Made by a program: the position numbers and the translations under genes. A stretch of DNA of 64,000 nt from Rhodobiaceae bacterium UBA4490 (GTDB taxonomy: Bacteria; Pseudomonadota; Alphaproteobacteria; Parvibaculales; Parvibaculaceae). The stretch spans positions 521,564 to 585,563 of the forward strand of contig DGNO01000001.1 in NCBI GenBank assembly GCA_002389665.1, written 5' to 3'. Below are positions 36,579 to 45,067 of the stretch, one piece after another (position 1 is the first letter of the stretch; every line of letters starts with the position of its first letter). Below the pieces are notes generated by a model. That model saw only the letters and a program-made list of their open reading frames with translations, did not search any database and had not been told where the DNA came from.

Positions 36579-38276
36579 ATGCCATCATCCGCCGATCCTT
36601 CGGGCACGCCCGGCTTTGCCGAGCTTTTCACACCCAAGCTCGTGACCGTGCTGAAGGAAGGGTATGGGCTTAACGAACTCAGAGCCGATATTCTGGCCGG
36701 GCTGACCGTCGCCATTGTCGCCTTGCCGCTCTCCATGGCCATTGCCATCGCTTCCGGCACCTCACCCGACAGAGGGCTCTATACGGCGATCATCGGCGGC
36801 TTCCTCGTTTCGCTGCTGGGCGGCAGCCGCTTCCAGATTGGCGGGCCCGCAGGCGCCTTCATCGTGCTCGTCGCCGCCACTGTGGCGCAGCACGGGATCG
36901 ACGGGCTCATCCTTGCGACCTTCCTTTCCGGCTTGATGCTCGCCGCCGCGGGCTTTCTGAGATTCGGCACCTACATCAAGTTTATTCCCTATCCCGTCAC
37001 GGTCGGTTTCACCGCCGGGATCGCCGTCATCATCTTCGCCAGCCAAATCAGGGACCTGCTCGGCCTGCCCGCCAGTGAAAGCGATACCGGCTCCTTCATC
37101 GAAAAACTCTCCGCCGCCGCTTCCGCTCTGCCGGAGGTAAGCCCGGCTGCCGTTTTCATCGCTGCGCTCACCATTGCGCTTATTCTTGCCTTCAAGGCGT
37201 TCCGCCCCGGTTGGCCGGGCATGCTCATCGCCATTGCCGCTGCCTCTCTACTGGCCTTTTTTACCGGGCTGCCGGTGGAAACGATCGGCACGAAATTCGG
37301 CGGCATTGCCCGCACCCTGCCGCTCCCCGCTTTGCCGGAGCTTTCCGCATCGCTTTTCTGGGCCGTTCTGCCCAACGCCTTCGCCTTCACGCTTCTGGGC
37401 GCGATTGAATCGCTGCTTTCCGCCGTGGTGGCGGACGGCATGACGGGGCGGCGGCATCGTTCGAACTGTGAACTTGTGGCACAAGGCGCCGCCAATGTGG
37501 GTTCCGCGCTCTTTGGCGGCATCTGCGTGACGGGCACCATCGCCCGCACCGCAACCAATGTCCGCGCCGGCGCGCGCGGCCCCGTCGCGGGCATGTGTCA
37601 TGCGCTTTTTCTGCTGGCCTTCATGCTGATCGCCGCGCCGCTTGCGAGCTATATTCCGCTTGCCGCTTTAGCGGGCGTTCTGGTGCTCGTTGCCTGGAAC
37701 ATGATTGAAAAACACGCCATTGCGGTTCTGGTGCGCACCTCGCCCGGCGATACGCTCGTGCTCAGCGCCACGTTTCTTTTCACCATCTTCCGGGATTTGA
37801 CGGAAGGGATCATCGTCGGCTTTTCCCTCGGCACACTGATCTTTTTGAACCGCATGGCAAAATCGATCCGCATCGAGCATCACATCCCCTTCGTCCCCGA
37901 AGACCAGGCCGATTGGGAAAACGGCACCCGCGCGCCTTACGATCCGGACCTTGCGTCCGACCCGGGCCTCGTTATCTACCGCATTTCAGGGGCATTCTTT
38001 TTCGGCTCCGCGGCAACGGTCGCCGCCGTGCTCGACCGGATCGCCGAGCGGCCGCAAACACTGATCCTCGATTTCTCCGATGTGCCGTTTCTCGATTCCA
38101 CAGCGGCCAACACGGTGGAAGGCGCGCTGCGCAAAGCCCGCACCAGCAAAACGAAGATCGTTATTACGGGAACCTCGGAGGCGATCCGCAAGGTGCTCGC
38201 CGCCCACAGCATCGCGGAGCCGGAGATTGCCTTCGCCTCGACCATCGAAGAAGCGAAGGCGGGCACAAGCGGCTAA
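36579..38276 (+). CDS. SulP-family inorganic anion transporter with STAS domain
   Basis: Inner-membrane SLC26/SulP transporter of 565 residues, for sulfate, bicarbonate or another anion. The membrane domain (about 25-420) starts with the signature ILAGLTVAIVALPLSMAIAI and the P-D-R-G-L-Y-T segment, and includes GGSRFQIGGPAGAFIVLVA. The C-terminal STAS domain (about 435-555) has LILDFSDVPFLDSTAANTVE, with DSTA at the usual regulatory position. I chose the ATG at 36579, preceded by CAGGAG with eight-base spacing; an upstream TTG at 36480 is unlikely. A sulfate role would fit the cysteine genes nearby, but BicA-like bicarbonate uptake is equally possible. Confidence 0.88.
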   Translation: MPSSADPSGTPGFAELFTPKLVTVLKEGYGLNELRADILAGLTVAIVALPLSMAIAIASGTSPDRGLYTAIIGGFLVSLLGGSRFQIGGPAGAFIVLVAATVAQHGIDGLILATFLSGLMLAAAGFLRFGTYIKFIPYPVTVGFTAGIAVIIFASQIRDLLGLPASESDTGSFIEKLSAAASALPEVSPAAVFIAALTIALILAFKAFRPGWPGMLIAIAAASLLAFFTGLPVETIGTKFGGIARTLPLPALPELSASLFWAVLPNAFAFTLLGAIESLLSAVVADGMTGRRHRSNCELVAQGAANVGSALFGGICVTGTIARTATNVRAGARGPVAGMCHALFLLAFMLIAAPLASYIPLAALAGVLVLVAWNMIEKHAIAVLVRTSPGDTLVLSATFLFTIFRDLTEGIIVGFSLGTLIFLNRMAKSIRIEHHIPFVPEDQADWENGTRAPYDPDLASDPGLVIYRISGAFFFGSAATVAAVLDRIAERPQTLILDFSDVPFLDSTAANTVEGALRKARTSKTKIVITGTSEAIRKVLAAHSIAEPEIAFASTIEEAKAGTSG

Positions 38277-38286
38277 AAACGAAAAA

Positions 38287-38363
38287 TGGCGATCCCGGCA
38301 GGACTCGAACCTGCAACCTGCTGATTAGAAGTCAGCTGCTCTATCCAGTTGAGCTACGGGACC
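38287..38363 (-). tRNA. tRNA-Arg (TCT)
   Basis: A 77-base cloverleaf on the minus strand. GGTCCCG (38357-38363) pairs with CGGGATC (one G-T wobble), followed by discriminator G and encoded CCA at 38287-38289. The anticodon loop in CTGACTTCTAATCAG gives TCT. It is convergent with the SulP gene, 10 bases after that stop. Confidence 0.96.
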
Positions 38364-38391
38364 TTTAACGCCTCAGGTACAGGCATGAAGA

Positions 38392-38416
38392 GCGCCGGAA
38401 AGCGGTCCTCCGGCGC
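38392..38416 (-). terminator. Possible terminator hairpin after the NDUFS4-like gene
   Basis: Ten bases past the stop of the NDUFS4-like gene, GCGCCGGA and TCCGGCGC form an eight-base-pair stem with a nine-base loop. Only TCTTC follows, so termination is uncertain. Confidence 0.35.
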
Positions 38417-38425
38417 CGGGCCACG

Positions 38426-38731
38426 TTAGTGGGTCCACTGCCCCATGCGGCCGAACTTGAAATTATCGGCATAGGCTTTGAGCTTCGGGCGGCGGGGCTT
38501 CGGCGCATAAATATCGTAAGGGATATTGTGCTTTTCCGCGTAAGCCACGGCCTCTTCCCGGCTGTCGAAGGAAAGCCGGACCTGTGAGCGCATATCGCCG
38601 GAACTCGTATAGCCCATCAGCGGGTCGATCGATCTGGCCTCTTCGGGCTCATAATCGAGCACCCATTTGCGGGTTTTGGCCATGCCGGACTGCATGGCGG
38701 TTTTTGCAGGTCGATAAATTCGCGCGCGCAT
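38426..38731 (-). CDS. Complex I NDUFS4-like subunit (ETC_C1 family)
   Basis: Small soluble accessory subunit of NADH:ubiquinone oxidoreductase, homologous to mitochondrial NDUFS4 (18 kDa/AQDQ). The 101 residues cover the conserved family core: ARIYRPAKTAMQSG, then WVLDYEPEEARSIDPLMGYT, SSGDMRSQVRLSFDSREEAV, AYAEKHNIPYDI and a basic Pro-rich C-terminus ending KFGRMGQWTH. In mitochondria the protein stabilises the NADH-dehydrogenase arm. The bacterial version is essentially restricted to alphaproteobacteria. It is a lone gene next to tRNA-Arg; no nuo genes are in the window. Confidence 0.9.
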   Translation of the reverse strand: MRARIYRPAKTAMQSGMAKTRKWVLDYEPEEARSIDPLMGYTSSGDMRSQVRLSFDSREEAVAYAEKHNIPYDIYAPKPRRPKLKAYADNFKFGRMGQWTH

Positions 38732-38997
38732 TCGAACATCCCTTTCAGCCGTTAAATCCAGCCCCGGATGACGCCCTGGGACCGGCTCGGTCAGCCTTGG
38801 CCTGTATCGCCCGTCCGGCCCGTTTTGGCAAGTATTTCAGCACTCTTTCAGGGCCATGAAAGCGCCCCGATAGGTTCGCGAGAAGATTGCGTCACTGTCA
38901 CATCACCGACAAACGAGGCGCCTATTTCTGCCCTCGTAGCGGCCACCAGTTCGCCGCTTCAACCGCCTCCAGAAGTCTTTCGAGTCGAGGATAGACC

Positions 38998-39303
38998 ATG
39001 ACACGCCCCCTTCCCGCCTCCGTCTTCAGCTCCAGCCTGTCCGGAACCTTGCCAGCCCGGCCCGGCACAACCGCCCAGGACACGCGTCAGCGCGACGGGC
39101 GGCTGATCCACAAATCGGACCTCATCGACCTTCTGAATGCCTGGAAGTTCAACGCCCATGACCGGGCCTGTGTGCTGGAACTTGCCCCCTCGTTCCAGCT
39201 CGACGGGCAGGTCTTCTATCACCTGGCCGTCGTCGAACGGCTCCTCGCCCGGGCTTACTGGGTGGGCAGCGATGCCCCCCGCGCCTTTCCCGCCGCGGCT
39301 TAA
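38998..39303 (+). CDS. Small protein of unknown function
   Basis: Function and family unrecognised. The 101-residue frame starts with ATG at 38998 preceded by GAGG seven bases upstream. The first 35 residues are low-complexity (Ser, Pro, Arg). The rest looks like a compact helical domain with KSDLIDLLNAWKFNAHD, CVLELAPSFQ and FYHLAVVERLLARAYWVG. Overlapping frames on the other strand lack comparable composition. The tRNA-Pro gene lies 70 bases downstream on the opposite strand. Confidence 0.55.
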   Translation: MTRPLPASVFSSSLSGTLPARPGTTAQDTRQRDGRLIHKSDLIDLLNAWKFNAHDRACVLELAPSFQLDGQVFYHLAVVERLLARAYWVGSDAPRAFPAAA

Positions 39304-39373
39304 AACCCAGGCACACGCAGGTTCCTCGCGAGGCCCCGGCCGCTCAGACTTGACGGATGTACTCAGGAAAGAG

Positions 39374-39450
39374 TGGTCGGGGCAGCAAGATTCGAACTTG
39401 CGACCCCCTGGTCCCAAACCAGGTGCGCTACCAGACTGCGCTATGCCCCG
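39374..39450 (-). tRNA. tRNA-Pro (TGG)
   Basis: A 77-base cloverleaf on the minus strand, starting CGGGGCA at 39450 and ending TGCCCCG, discriminator A and CCA at 39374-39376. The anticodon loop in CCTGGTTTGGGACCAGG gives TGG. The T arm is GCAAGTTCGAATCTTGC. Confidence 0.96.
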
Positions 39451-39541
39451 ACCGGGCAAGACCGGTCATCTCTCCGGTCTTCGGGCCTCAAGGGGCATGG
39501 ATTACACAGGTCTTCGGTCCGGCGCAACCGGAATAGGCCGC

Positions 39542-39988
39542 TTAGCGACCCTCACCGCCCAGCAATTTGAAAACCCCGGTCGCCGCCACCACCTGCCGGC
39601 CTTCGCTTTCGATATGACCGCGCACGAAAACCACATCGCCGTCCACCTGCGTGACATGCGCCGTGCCTTGCAGCCAGCCGCCTTCCTTGGCGCTCGCCAG
39701 AAACTCGGCATTGATCTTCATCGTAACCGAAGGCCGCTTCACTTCGCGGAACACCGCCGTCGCCAGCACCCCGTCCGCGAAGGTCATAAGCATGCCGCCA
39801 TGCACGATGCCGCGCGAATTACAGTGCCGGTGGCGCAGGCGCAGCCCGTGCCAGAAACCCTCGGCGGAGGTCTTGTGATAAAAAGGGCCGTTATGGCTGG
39901 AGAAAGGCCCTCTCGTGCGGCTCGGCTCGAACCCCGCCGGAGGATTGTCTTCCAGCTCCTGATGCGTGTCGCTGCCGGCTATCGTCAC
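39542..39988 (-). CDS. PaaI-family hotdog thioesterase
   Basis: Predicted acyl-CoA or aryl-CoA thioesterase of 148 residues with a single hotdog fold. The catalytic helix region reads NSRGIVHGGMLMTFADGVLA, with the HGG motif typical of PaaI/HGG thioesterases. The strand segments SVTMKINAEFLASAKEGGWL, VTQVDGDVVFVRGHIESEGR and VVAATGVFKLL follow. The physiological substrate cannot be inferred. It is on the same strand as tRNA-Pro and the cold-shock gene but without clear coupling. Confidence 0.85.
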   Translation of the reverse strand: MTIAGSDTHQELEDNPPAGFEPSRTRGPFSSHNGPFYHKTSAEGFWHGLRLRHRHCNSRGIVHGGMLMTFADGVLATAVFREVKRPSVTMKINAEFLASAKEGGWLQGTAHVTQVDGDVVFVRGHIESEGRQVVAATGVFKLLGGEGR

Positions 39989-40056
39989 GTTTTAACTCGT
40001 TTGCTGCTCAACTCGTTTACTGGCGGGCCTGAAACAAGGTTCAAGAAAGCAGGGGC

Positions 40057-40599
40057 TCAATTATGAGGTTCGGCGTTCAGAATCTCGGCAACGGCAAGGC
40101 CCTTCTGCCCTTCCCCAAAACGCACCCGCACCTGCTGGCCCGGTACGAGCTCACGCAAACCGAAGCGGCGCAGCGTCTCCATATGCACGAAAATATCCGG
40201 CGTGCCTTCGCCGCGCGTCACGAAGCCGTAGCCCTTGGCCCGGTTGAACCATTTGACCGTCGCAATCTCATAGCCGCTGACCGGCACAACCGCCGTCGAG
40301 GGCGATTTCTGCGCCGCGCGCACCGGCTCCTTCACCGCCGTCGTATCGTCGATTTCGAGAATGCGCACCGCCTGCAGACCCTTCGGGCGCTTGGCCGCTT
40401 CACATGTCAGCGTCGTGCCTTCCGAGAGCGTGTCATGCCCCGCCGAGCGCAGGCAGGACAAATGGATCATCACATCCGCTTCGCCCGTATCGGGAATTAG
40501 AAAGCCGTATCCTTTGACAGGATCGAACCATTTGACGACGCCGGAAACTTCATAAAGCGGTTCGGTACCGTGAGCCGCACTCTGAATTTGTTCTTCCAT
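40057..40599 (-). CDS. Protein with two cold-shock domains
   Basis: Single-stranded nucleic-acid-binding protein of 180 residues with two CspA-like domains. Domain one (about 20-85) has [18 protein letters not shown] and DVMIHLSCL, and domain two (about 115-178) has [19 protein letters not shown] and DIFVHMETL. Both retain the RNP1 (KGYGF) and RNP2-like (VFVH/VMIH) aromatics. The two are joined by a linker containing [19 protein letters not shown]. Double-CSD proteins are typical of alphaproteobacteria. I place the start at the ATG at 40597-40599; a GTG at 40653 would add 18 residues. Confidence 0.87.
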   Translation of the reverse strand: MEEQIQSAAHGTEPLYEVSGVVKWFDPVKGYGFLIPDTGEADVMIHLSCLRSAGHDTLSEGTTLTCEAAKRPKGLQAVRILEIDDTTAVKEPVRAAQKSPSTAVVPVSGYEIATVKWFNRAKGYGFVTRGEGTPDIFVHMETLRRFGLRELVPGQQVRVRFGEGQKGLAVAEILNAEPHN

Positions 40600-40982
40600 C
40601 CCCACCCCGACAGCAATGTCACTCAGAACCTCGTGGCGTTCGCACTCCAGCACGCAATGTCGAAGCTCTTCTCACTACGGCGCAGTGAAAACACTACACC
40701 GCCTCCTCCGAGTTAACTATAGCAGTGCGGAAGCTCTCTTCAAAAGAAATCAAGTTTTCAGCGTGGAGATTTTCCCTCAAAGCCGGTCTTTATTGTCAGA
40801 TTGGCACAACCGCCGCAAAATTAGGCAGCAATGACCGCAACTTGCAGCACCGGATGGATGCATTTAATAAGGTTCTTCGCAGCCCCTTGGACTCGGTATA
40901 GAACAGATTAACTGTTATTCGAGCAGGAACTGCAGCAACACACCCGGAACAACCGGGGTCACTCAGGGCGGAGAAACGGGGC
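40600..40982. other. Long intergenic region upstream of the Mrp-like operon
   Basis: This 383-base gap separates the divergent cold-shock gene and the Mrp-like cluster and should hold both promoters and possibly a long cold-shock 5' leader. Composition is near 50% GC, lower than the flanking genes. The segment GGGCGGAGAAACGGGGC just before 40983 supplies the ribosome site of the first Mrp gene. I see no strong sigma-70 pair, repeat or RNA-gene signature. Confidence 0.5.
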
Positions 40983-41459
40983 ATGGTGAAGGCGATCATC
41001 CTGGGACTTGGGCTTTTTGCCCTCTGGTTCCTGCTTTCCGGCTATACGATCCCGCTCATTCTCACCTTCGGCGTTCTCTCCTGCATCCTCTGCGTCTGGC
41101 TGGCGGCCCGCATGGACCTCATAGACGAGGAAGCCGTGCCGCTGCAGCTCAGGGCCGGCATTTCCAGCTATTGGGGCTGGCTCGGGCGCGAAATTGCCAA
41201 GGCCAACTGGGCCGTGGTGAAGATGATCCTGCGCCCGCGCCTCAATCTCGACCAGCAGCTCATCTATGTGCCCACCAGCCAGAAAACGGATATGGGCAAG
41301 GTGATCTATGCCAATTCGATCACCCTGACGCCGGGCACGATCACCGTTGAAACGGAGCCCGGCAAATTTCTGGTCCATGCGATTACGGGCGACTTCACCG
41401 ATCCGGAAGGTCTTGCCGAGATGGACCGCCGCGTCACCGCTATCGAGAGCCGTACATGA
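40983..41459 (+). CDS. mrpE: Mrp-type cation/proton antiporter subunit E
   Basis: First gene of a ten-gene operon. The 158-residue protein has two to three N-terminal helices (about 3-42) and a conserved cytosolic half with the MrpE motif VIYANSITLTPGT followed by ITVETEPGKFLVHAITGDF. MrpE is needed for assembly of Mrp antiporters rather than for ion binding. Its stop overlaps the start of subunit F (ATGATG region, four bases). Confidence 0.9.
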   Translation: MVKAIILGLGLFALWFLLSGYTIPLILTFGVLSCILCVWLAARMDLIDEEAVPLQLRAGISSYWGWLGREIAKANWAVVKMILRPRLNLDQQLIYVPTSQKTDMGKVIYANSITLTPGTITVETEPGKFLVHAITGDFTDPEGLAEMDRRVTAIESRT

Positions 41460-41767
41460 TGTTTACCGCCGCTATGTTCGCACTGGCCGTCGCCATGCTG
41501 CTTGTGCTGGTGCGCCTTTTCGCCGGTCCGACGCTCTATGACCGCGTTCTGGCGCTGAACTCGTTCGGCACCGTGACGGTGCTGCTCATCGGCGTTGTCG
41601 GCTTCATGACGGAGCGGCCGGACTTTCTCGATATCGCGCTTCTCTATGCGCTGATCAACTTCGTCGGCACAATCGCCATTCTGAAGTTCTTCCGCTACAA
41701 GGATCTCGGCCAGGGCCTGCCGGAGGGCGAAGACCCCGCCTCTCTTCAAAATGGAGACTCCAAATGA
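41456..41767 (+). CDS. mrpF: Mrp-type antiporter subunit F
   Basis: Three-helix inner-membrane subunit of 103 residues with the family motif RLFAGPTLYDRVLALNSFGT and the second conserved stretch FLDIALLYALINFVGTIAIL. The ATG overlaps subunit E, and the stop overlaps the ATG of subunit G by four bases. Confidence 0.9.
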   Translation: MMFTAAMFALAVAMLLVLVRLFAGPTLYDRVLALNSFGTVTVLLIGVVGFMTERPDFLDIALLYALINFVGTIAILKFFRYKDLGQGLPEGEDPASLQNGDSK

Positions 41768-42120
41768 ACGTCTCCCTCGATCTCGTTCTCGACATTGCAA
41801 GCTGGATTTCCTTCGGCCTCGGCGCGTTCTTTCTGATCGTCGGCGCCTTCGGCATGATCCGCCTGCCCGACTTCTGGTCGCGTCTCCATGCTGCCGGCGT
41901 CATCGACACGCTGGGCGCGGAGCTGATCGTACTTGGCATGCTCTTTCAGGCAGGCTTTACGATCGTCGCGGTCAAATTGCTGCTGATCGGCGCCTTCGTC
42001 TTTCTGACGAGCCCGACCGGCACCCATGCCGTTGCCAATGCCGCCTACGTAGCGGGTCTGCGCCCGCTCGGCCTGACCCGCGACGACACGGGCGGCACCA
42101 AAACCGATAAAGGAGCCTGA
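41764..42120 (+). CDS. mrpG: Mrp-type antiporter subunit G
   Basis: Three-helix subunit of 118 residues. The family motif GMIRLPDFWSRLHAAGVIDT follows helix one, and LLLIGAFVFLTSPTGTHAVA marks the third helix. The last 20 residues are polar and variable. Overlaps subunit F by four bases and precedes the DUF4040 protein by four bases. Confidence 0.9.
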   Translation: MNVSLDLVLDIASWISFGLGAFFLIVGAFGMIRLPDFWSRLHAAGVIDTLGAELIVLGMLFQAGFTIVAVKLLLIGAFVFLTSPTGTHAVANAAYVAGLRPLGLTRDDTGGTKTDKGA

Positions 42121-42124
42121 GCCG

Positions 42125-42691
42125 ATGGAAGCCTTTATCGACATCGTTCTTTTCGGATTTCTCATCCTCACCGCCATCGCCATCATGCGGCTGCGCAACC
42201 TCTTCGCCGTCGTCATGCTCTCCGGCGTCTTCAGCCTGCTCTCCGCCGGTCTCTTCGTGGTGATGGACGCCGTGGATGTGGCCTTCACGGAAGCCGCCGT
42301 CGGCGCGGGTATTTCCACCGTCCTCATGCTCGGCACCATGGCGATGACCAGCCGCGAGGAAAAACCGCCGGTCCATAACCGCCTTTTCTCCTTCGCCATC
42401 GCCGTTGTTGTCGGCGCGGCGCTTATTTACGGCACGACGGACATGCCGCCTTTCGGCGCGGCCGATACGCCGGTCCATCAGCATGTCGGCCCGGACTATA
42501 TCGAGCGCACACCGAAGGAAATTGGCGTGCCCAATATCGTCACCGCCGTCCTCGCCAGCTATCGGGGCTTCGATACGCTGGGTGAGGTTGCAGTGATCTT
42601 CACGGCAGGCATTGCCGTCATCGTACTCCTGCACGGGCGCACGCGGCCCGCCCGCAGCGCCGATGCGCGCAAAAAAGGAAAGGACGCCTGA
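42125..42691 (+). CDS. DUF4040/MbhE-like antiporter subunit (MrpA-C-terminal/MrpB-like)
   Basis: A 188-residue membrane protein that corresponds to the C-terminal extension of MrpA. Helices 1-3 (about 1-75) form a DUF4040 domain with MRLRNLFAVVMLSGVFSLL and FTEAAVGAGISTVLMLGTMA. The C-terminal part carries NIVTAVLASYRGFDTLGEVA, the MbhE signature also found at the end of MrpA. In Bacillus Mrp these pieces are fused to a NuoL-like domain; here they are a separate gene. The GTAMA-like glutamate and histidine-free channel is consistent with a proton-path subunit. Overlaps the next gene by one base. Confidence 0.87.
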   Translation: MEAFIDIVLFGFLILTAIAIMRLRNLFAVVMLSGVFSLLSAGLFVVMDAVDVAFTEAAVGAGISTVLMLGTMAMTSREEKPPVHNRLFSFAIAVVVGAALIYGTTDMPPFGAADTPVHQHVGPDYIERTPKEIGVPNIVTAVLASYRGFDTLGEVAVIFTAGIAVIVLLHGRTRPARSADARKKGKDA

Positions 42692-43128
42692 TGCACCATC
42701 ATCTGATTTTGCGCGTCGTCTCCAAGATGCTCATTCCGCCGATCCTGCTCTATGCGCTTTATGTGCAATTCCACGGGGATTTCGGACCGGGCGGCGGCTT
42801 TCAAGCCGGGGTGATTTTCGCAGTGGCTTTCATTCTTTACGGCATCGTTTTCAGCCTCGACCATCTGCGCCGCGCCGTGCCGCCGCATGTCGTGCGCCGT
42901 TTCGTGGCGCTGGGGCTGCTCATCTATGCAGGGGTCGGGGTCGCCAATCTGCTGCTCGGCGGTAATTTCCTCGACTATTCCACCCTCGCCCATGACCCCA
43001 AGCACGGCCAGCATTACGGCATCATACTGGTTGAGCTCGGCGTCGGCATCACGGTGGCCGCCGTGATGATTTCCATCTTCTTCGCCTTTGCCTCCCGCCC
43101 GCCCACGATCAAGGACACGGACTGGTAA
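42691..43128 (+). CDS. mrpB: Mrp-type antiporter subunit B
   Basis: A 145-residue four-helix subunit. The N-terminal family motif VQFHGDFGPGGGFQAGVIFA (about 26-45) is diagnostic of MnhB/MrpB. The third and fourth helices include GLLIYAGVGVANLLLGGNFL and IILVELGVGITVAAVMISIF, with the conserved E-x-G-V-G-I. It starts at the last base of the DUF4040 stop and its own stop overlaps subunit C by one base. Confidence 0.91.
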   Translation: MHHHLILRVVSKMLIPPILLYALYVQFHGDFGPGGGFQAGVIFAVAFILYGIVFSLDHLRRAVPPHVVRRFVALGLLIYAGVGVANLLLGGNFLDYSTLAHDPKHGQHYGIILVELGVGITVAAVMISIFFAFASRPPTIKDTDW

Positions 43129-43523
43129 TGTTCGACGATTTTTCATCCAGCTACATCATTCAGCACTACAATTACTGGATGGTCATCGTGTTGATGATGA
43201 TCGGCCTTTATATCGTGGTGAGCCGCGGCAATCTGGTGAAGAAAATCGTCGGCCTCAACCTCTTCCAGACCGCCGTCTTCATGCTCTACATCTCCATGGG
43301 CAAGATCATCGGCGGCACCGCGCCGATCCTTACCGGCAATCCGGACGAGGTTTATTCCAACCCGCTGCCGCACGTCCTCATCCTCACCGCCATTGTGGTG
43401 GGCGTGGCGACAACCGCCCTTGGCTTGGCGCTCATCGTGCGCATCCGCGAGCGCTACGGCACGATCGAGGAAGATGAGATTGCCGACATAGAACAAGAAA
43501 TCGACCGGCGGGAGAGCGCCTGA
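43128..43523 (+). CDS. mrpC: Mrp-type antiporter subunit C (NuoK-like)
   Basis: NuoK homologue of 131 residues with three helices. The family motif IGLYIVVSRGNLVKKIVGLN leads into LFQTAVFMLYISMGKI, and the third helix starts LPHVLILTAIVVGVATTALG. The C-terminal tail is acidic (EEDEIADIEQEIDRRES). One-base overlaps on both sides (TAATG-type) indicate tight translational coupling. Confidence 0.91.
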   Translation: MFDDFSSSYIIQHYNYWMVIVLMMIGLYIVVSRGNLVKKIVGLNLFQTAVFMLYISMGKIIGGTAPILTGNPDEVYSNPLPHVLILTAIVVGVATTALGLALIVRIRERYGTIEEDEIADIEQEIDRRESA

Positions 43524-45064
43524 TGTTATCCGCAATTCTGGCGCATGCCCCTGCCTTGCAAACGGTGGTGCCGCTGATCGCCGCCCCGCTCTGCGTCCTG
43601 TTCGGCCGCCGGCACCTCGCCTGGTTTATCACGCTGGCCGCAAGCCTCATCTCGGCTTTCTTCGCCGCCTATCTGCTCGCCCAGACATTGGACGGCAGCA
43701 TCATTTCCTATGAGCTTGGCGGCTGGGCACCGCCGCTCGGCATCGAATACCGGATCGACGCGGTCAACGCTTTCGTGCTTTTCATTGTCGCGAGTGTCGG
43801 CGCGCTTGTCGCGTTCTATGCGCGCGAAAGCATCGAGCAGGAAATCGACCCTGCCCTGCACGTTTATTTCTACACCGCTTTCCTGCTCTGCCTGACCGGG
43901 CTTTTGGGCGTGACGATTACGGGGGACGCCTTCAACGTCTTCGTCTTCCTAGAAATTTCGTCCCTCTCCACCTATACCCTGGTGGCGCTCGGCGCCGGGC
44001 GCGATCAGCGCGCGCTCACTGCCGCTTATAATTACCTGATCATGGGCACGATCGGGGCGACCTTCTTCGTCATCGGTATCGGCTTCCTTTACATGCTGAC
44101 CGGCACGCTCAACATGGCCGATCTCGCCGAGAGGATTGCCGCCCTTGGCGACAATCGCACCTTGCGCATCGCCTTCGTCTTCATCTTTGTGGGCATCGGG
44201 CTGAAGCTCGCCATGTTCCCGCTGCATCTCTGGCTGCCCAACGCCTATAGCTACGCGCCGTCCGTTGTGTCCGTCTTCCTGGCGGCAACGGCCACCAAGG
44301 TCGCGGTCTATGTGATGCTGCGCTTCCTCTTCACCGTCTTCGGCTTCGATTACGGCTTTCAGGCGGCAACGCTGCAGACCATCGTCGTGCCGCTCGCGGT
44401 CATTGCGATGTTCGCGTCTTCCATCGTCGCGATTTTCCAGAGCGATCTAAAACGCATGCTGGCTTATTCGAGCGTCGCGCAGATCGGCTACATCCTGCTC
44501 GGCATCTCGCTCCTCAATAAGCCGGGGCTGACGGCGGGCATCATTCATCTCTTCAACCACGCGGTGATCAAGGGCGCGCTTTTCATGGCTGTCGGCGCCT
44601 TCGTTTACCGCATCGGCTCCTCGCGCATCGAAGACCTGCGCGGCATCGGCAAGCAAATGCCCTGGATGGCCGCCGCCTTCGTTGCCGCGGGGCTCGGTCT
44701 TATCGGCGTACCGCTGACCGCCGGTTTCATTTCCAAATGGTACCTCATTCAGGCAACGCTGGATGAAGGGGCCTGGTGGCTCGCCCTTCTCATTGTCGGC
44801 TCGTCGCTGCTCGCCGTGATCTATGTCTGGCGCGTGGTGGAGGCGATGTATCTGGCCGCGCCCGTGCAAGAAGCGCCGGTGAAAAAGGCCCCCTGGTCCA
44901 TGATCGTCCCGACCTGGATCATGGTGCTTGCCAGCCTTTATTTCGGCATCAATACCGAGTTGACCAGCAAAGCGGCCAGCACTGCCGCCGATCTTCTGAT
45001 CCAGGCAACGCAAATCGAAAAAGCGCCGGAGACAGTTCCCGGCGCACCGGCGGCGGGAGAGTAA
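43523..45064 (+). CDS. mrpD: Mrp-type antiporter subunit D (NuoL/M/N-like), copy 1
   Basis: Proton-translocating antiporter-like subunit of 513 residues with about 14 helices. The conserved helix-5 glutamate lies in FVFLEISSLSTYTLVALGAG and the helix-7 lysine in KLAMFPLHLWLPNAYSYAPS. AIFQSDLKRMLAYSSVAQIG and HLFNHAVIKGALFMAVGAFV give further channel residues. Typical MrpD length. It may be preceded by the short leader of subunit C and is followed three bases later by a second D-type protein. Confidence 0.92.
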   Translation: MLSAILAHAPALQTVVPLIAAPLCVLFGRRHLAWFITLAASLISAFFAAYLLAQTLDGSIISYELGGWAPPLGIEYRIDAVNAFVLFIVASVGALVAFYARESIEQEIDPALHVYFYTAFLLCLTGLLGVTITGDAFNVFVFLEISSLSTYTLVALGAGRDQRALTAAYNYLIMGTIGATFFVIGIGFLYMLTGTLNMADLAERIAALGDNRTLRIAFVFIFVGIGLKLAMFPLHLWLPNAYSYAPSVVSVFLAATATKVAVYVMLRFLFTVFGFDYGFQAATLQTIVVPLAVIAMFASSIVAIFQSDLKRMLAYSSVAQIGYILLGISLLNKPGLTAGIIHLFNHAVIKGALFMAVGAFVYRIGSSRIEDLRGIGKQMPWMAAAFVAAGLGLIGVPLTAGFISKWYLIQATLDEGAWWLALLIVGSSLLAVIYVWRVVEAMYLAAPVQEAPVKKAPWSMIVPTWIMVLASLYFGINTELTSKAASTAADLLIQATQIEKAPETVPGAPAAGE

Positions 45065-45067
45065 GAG

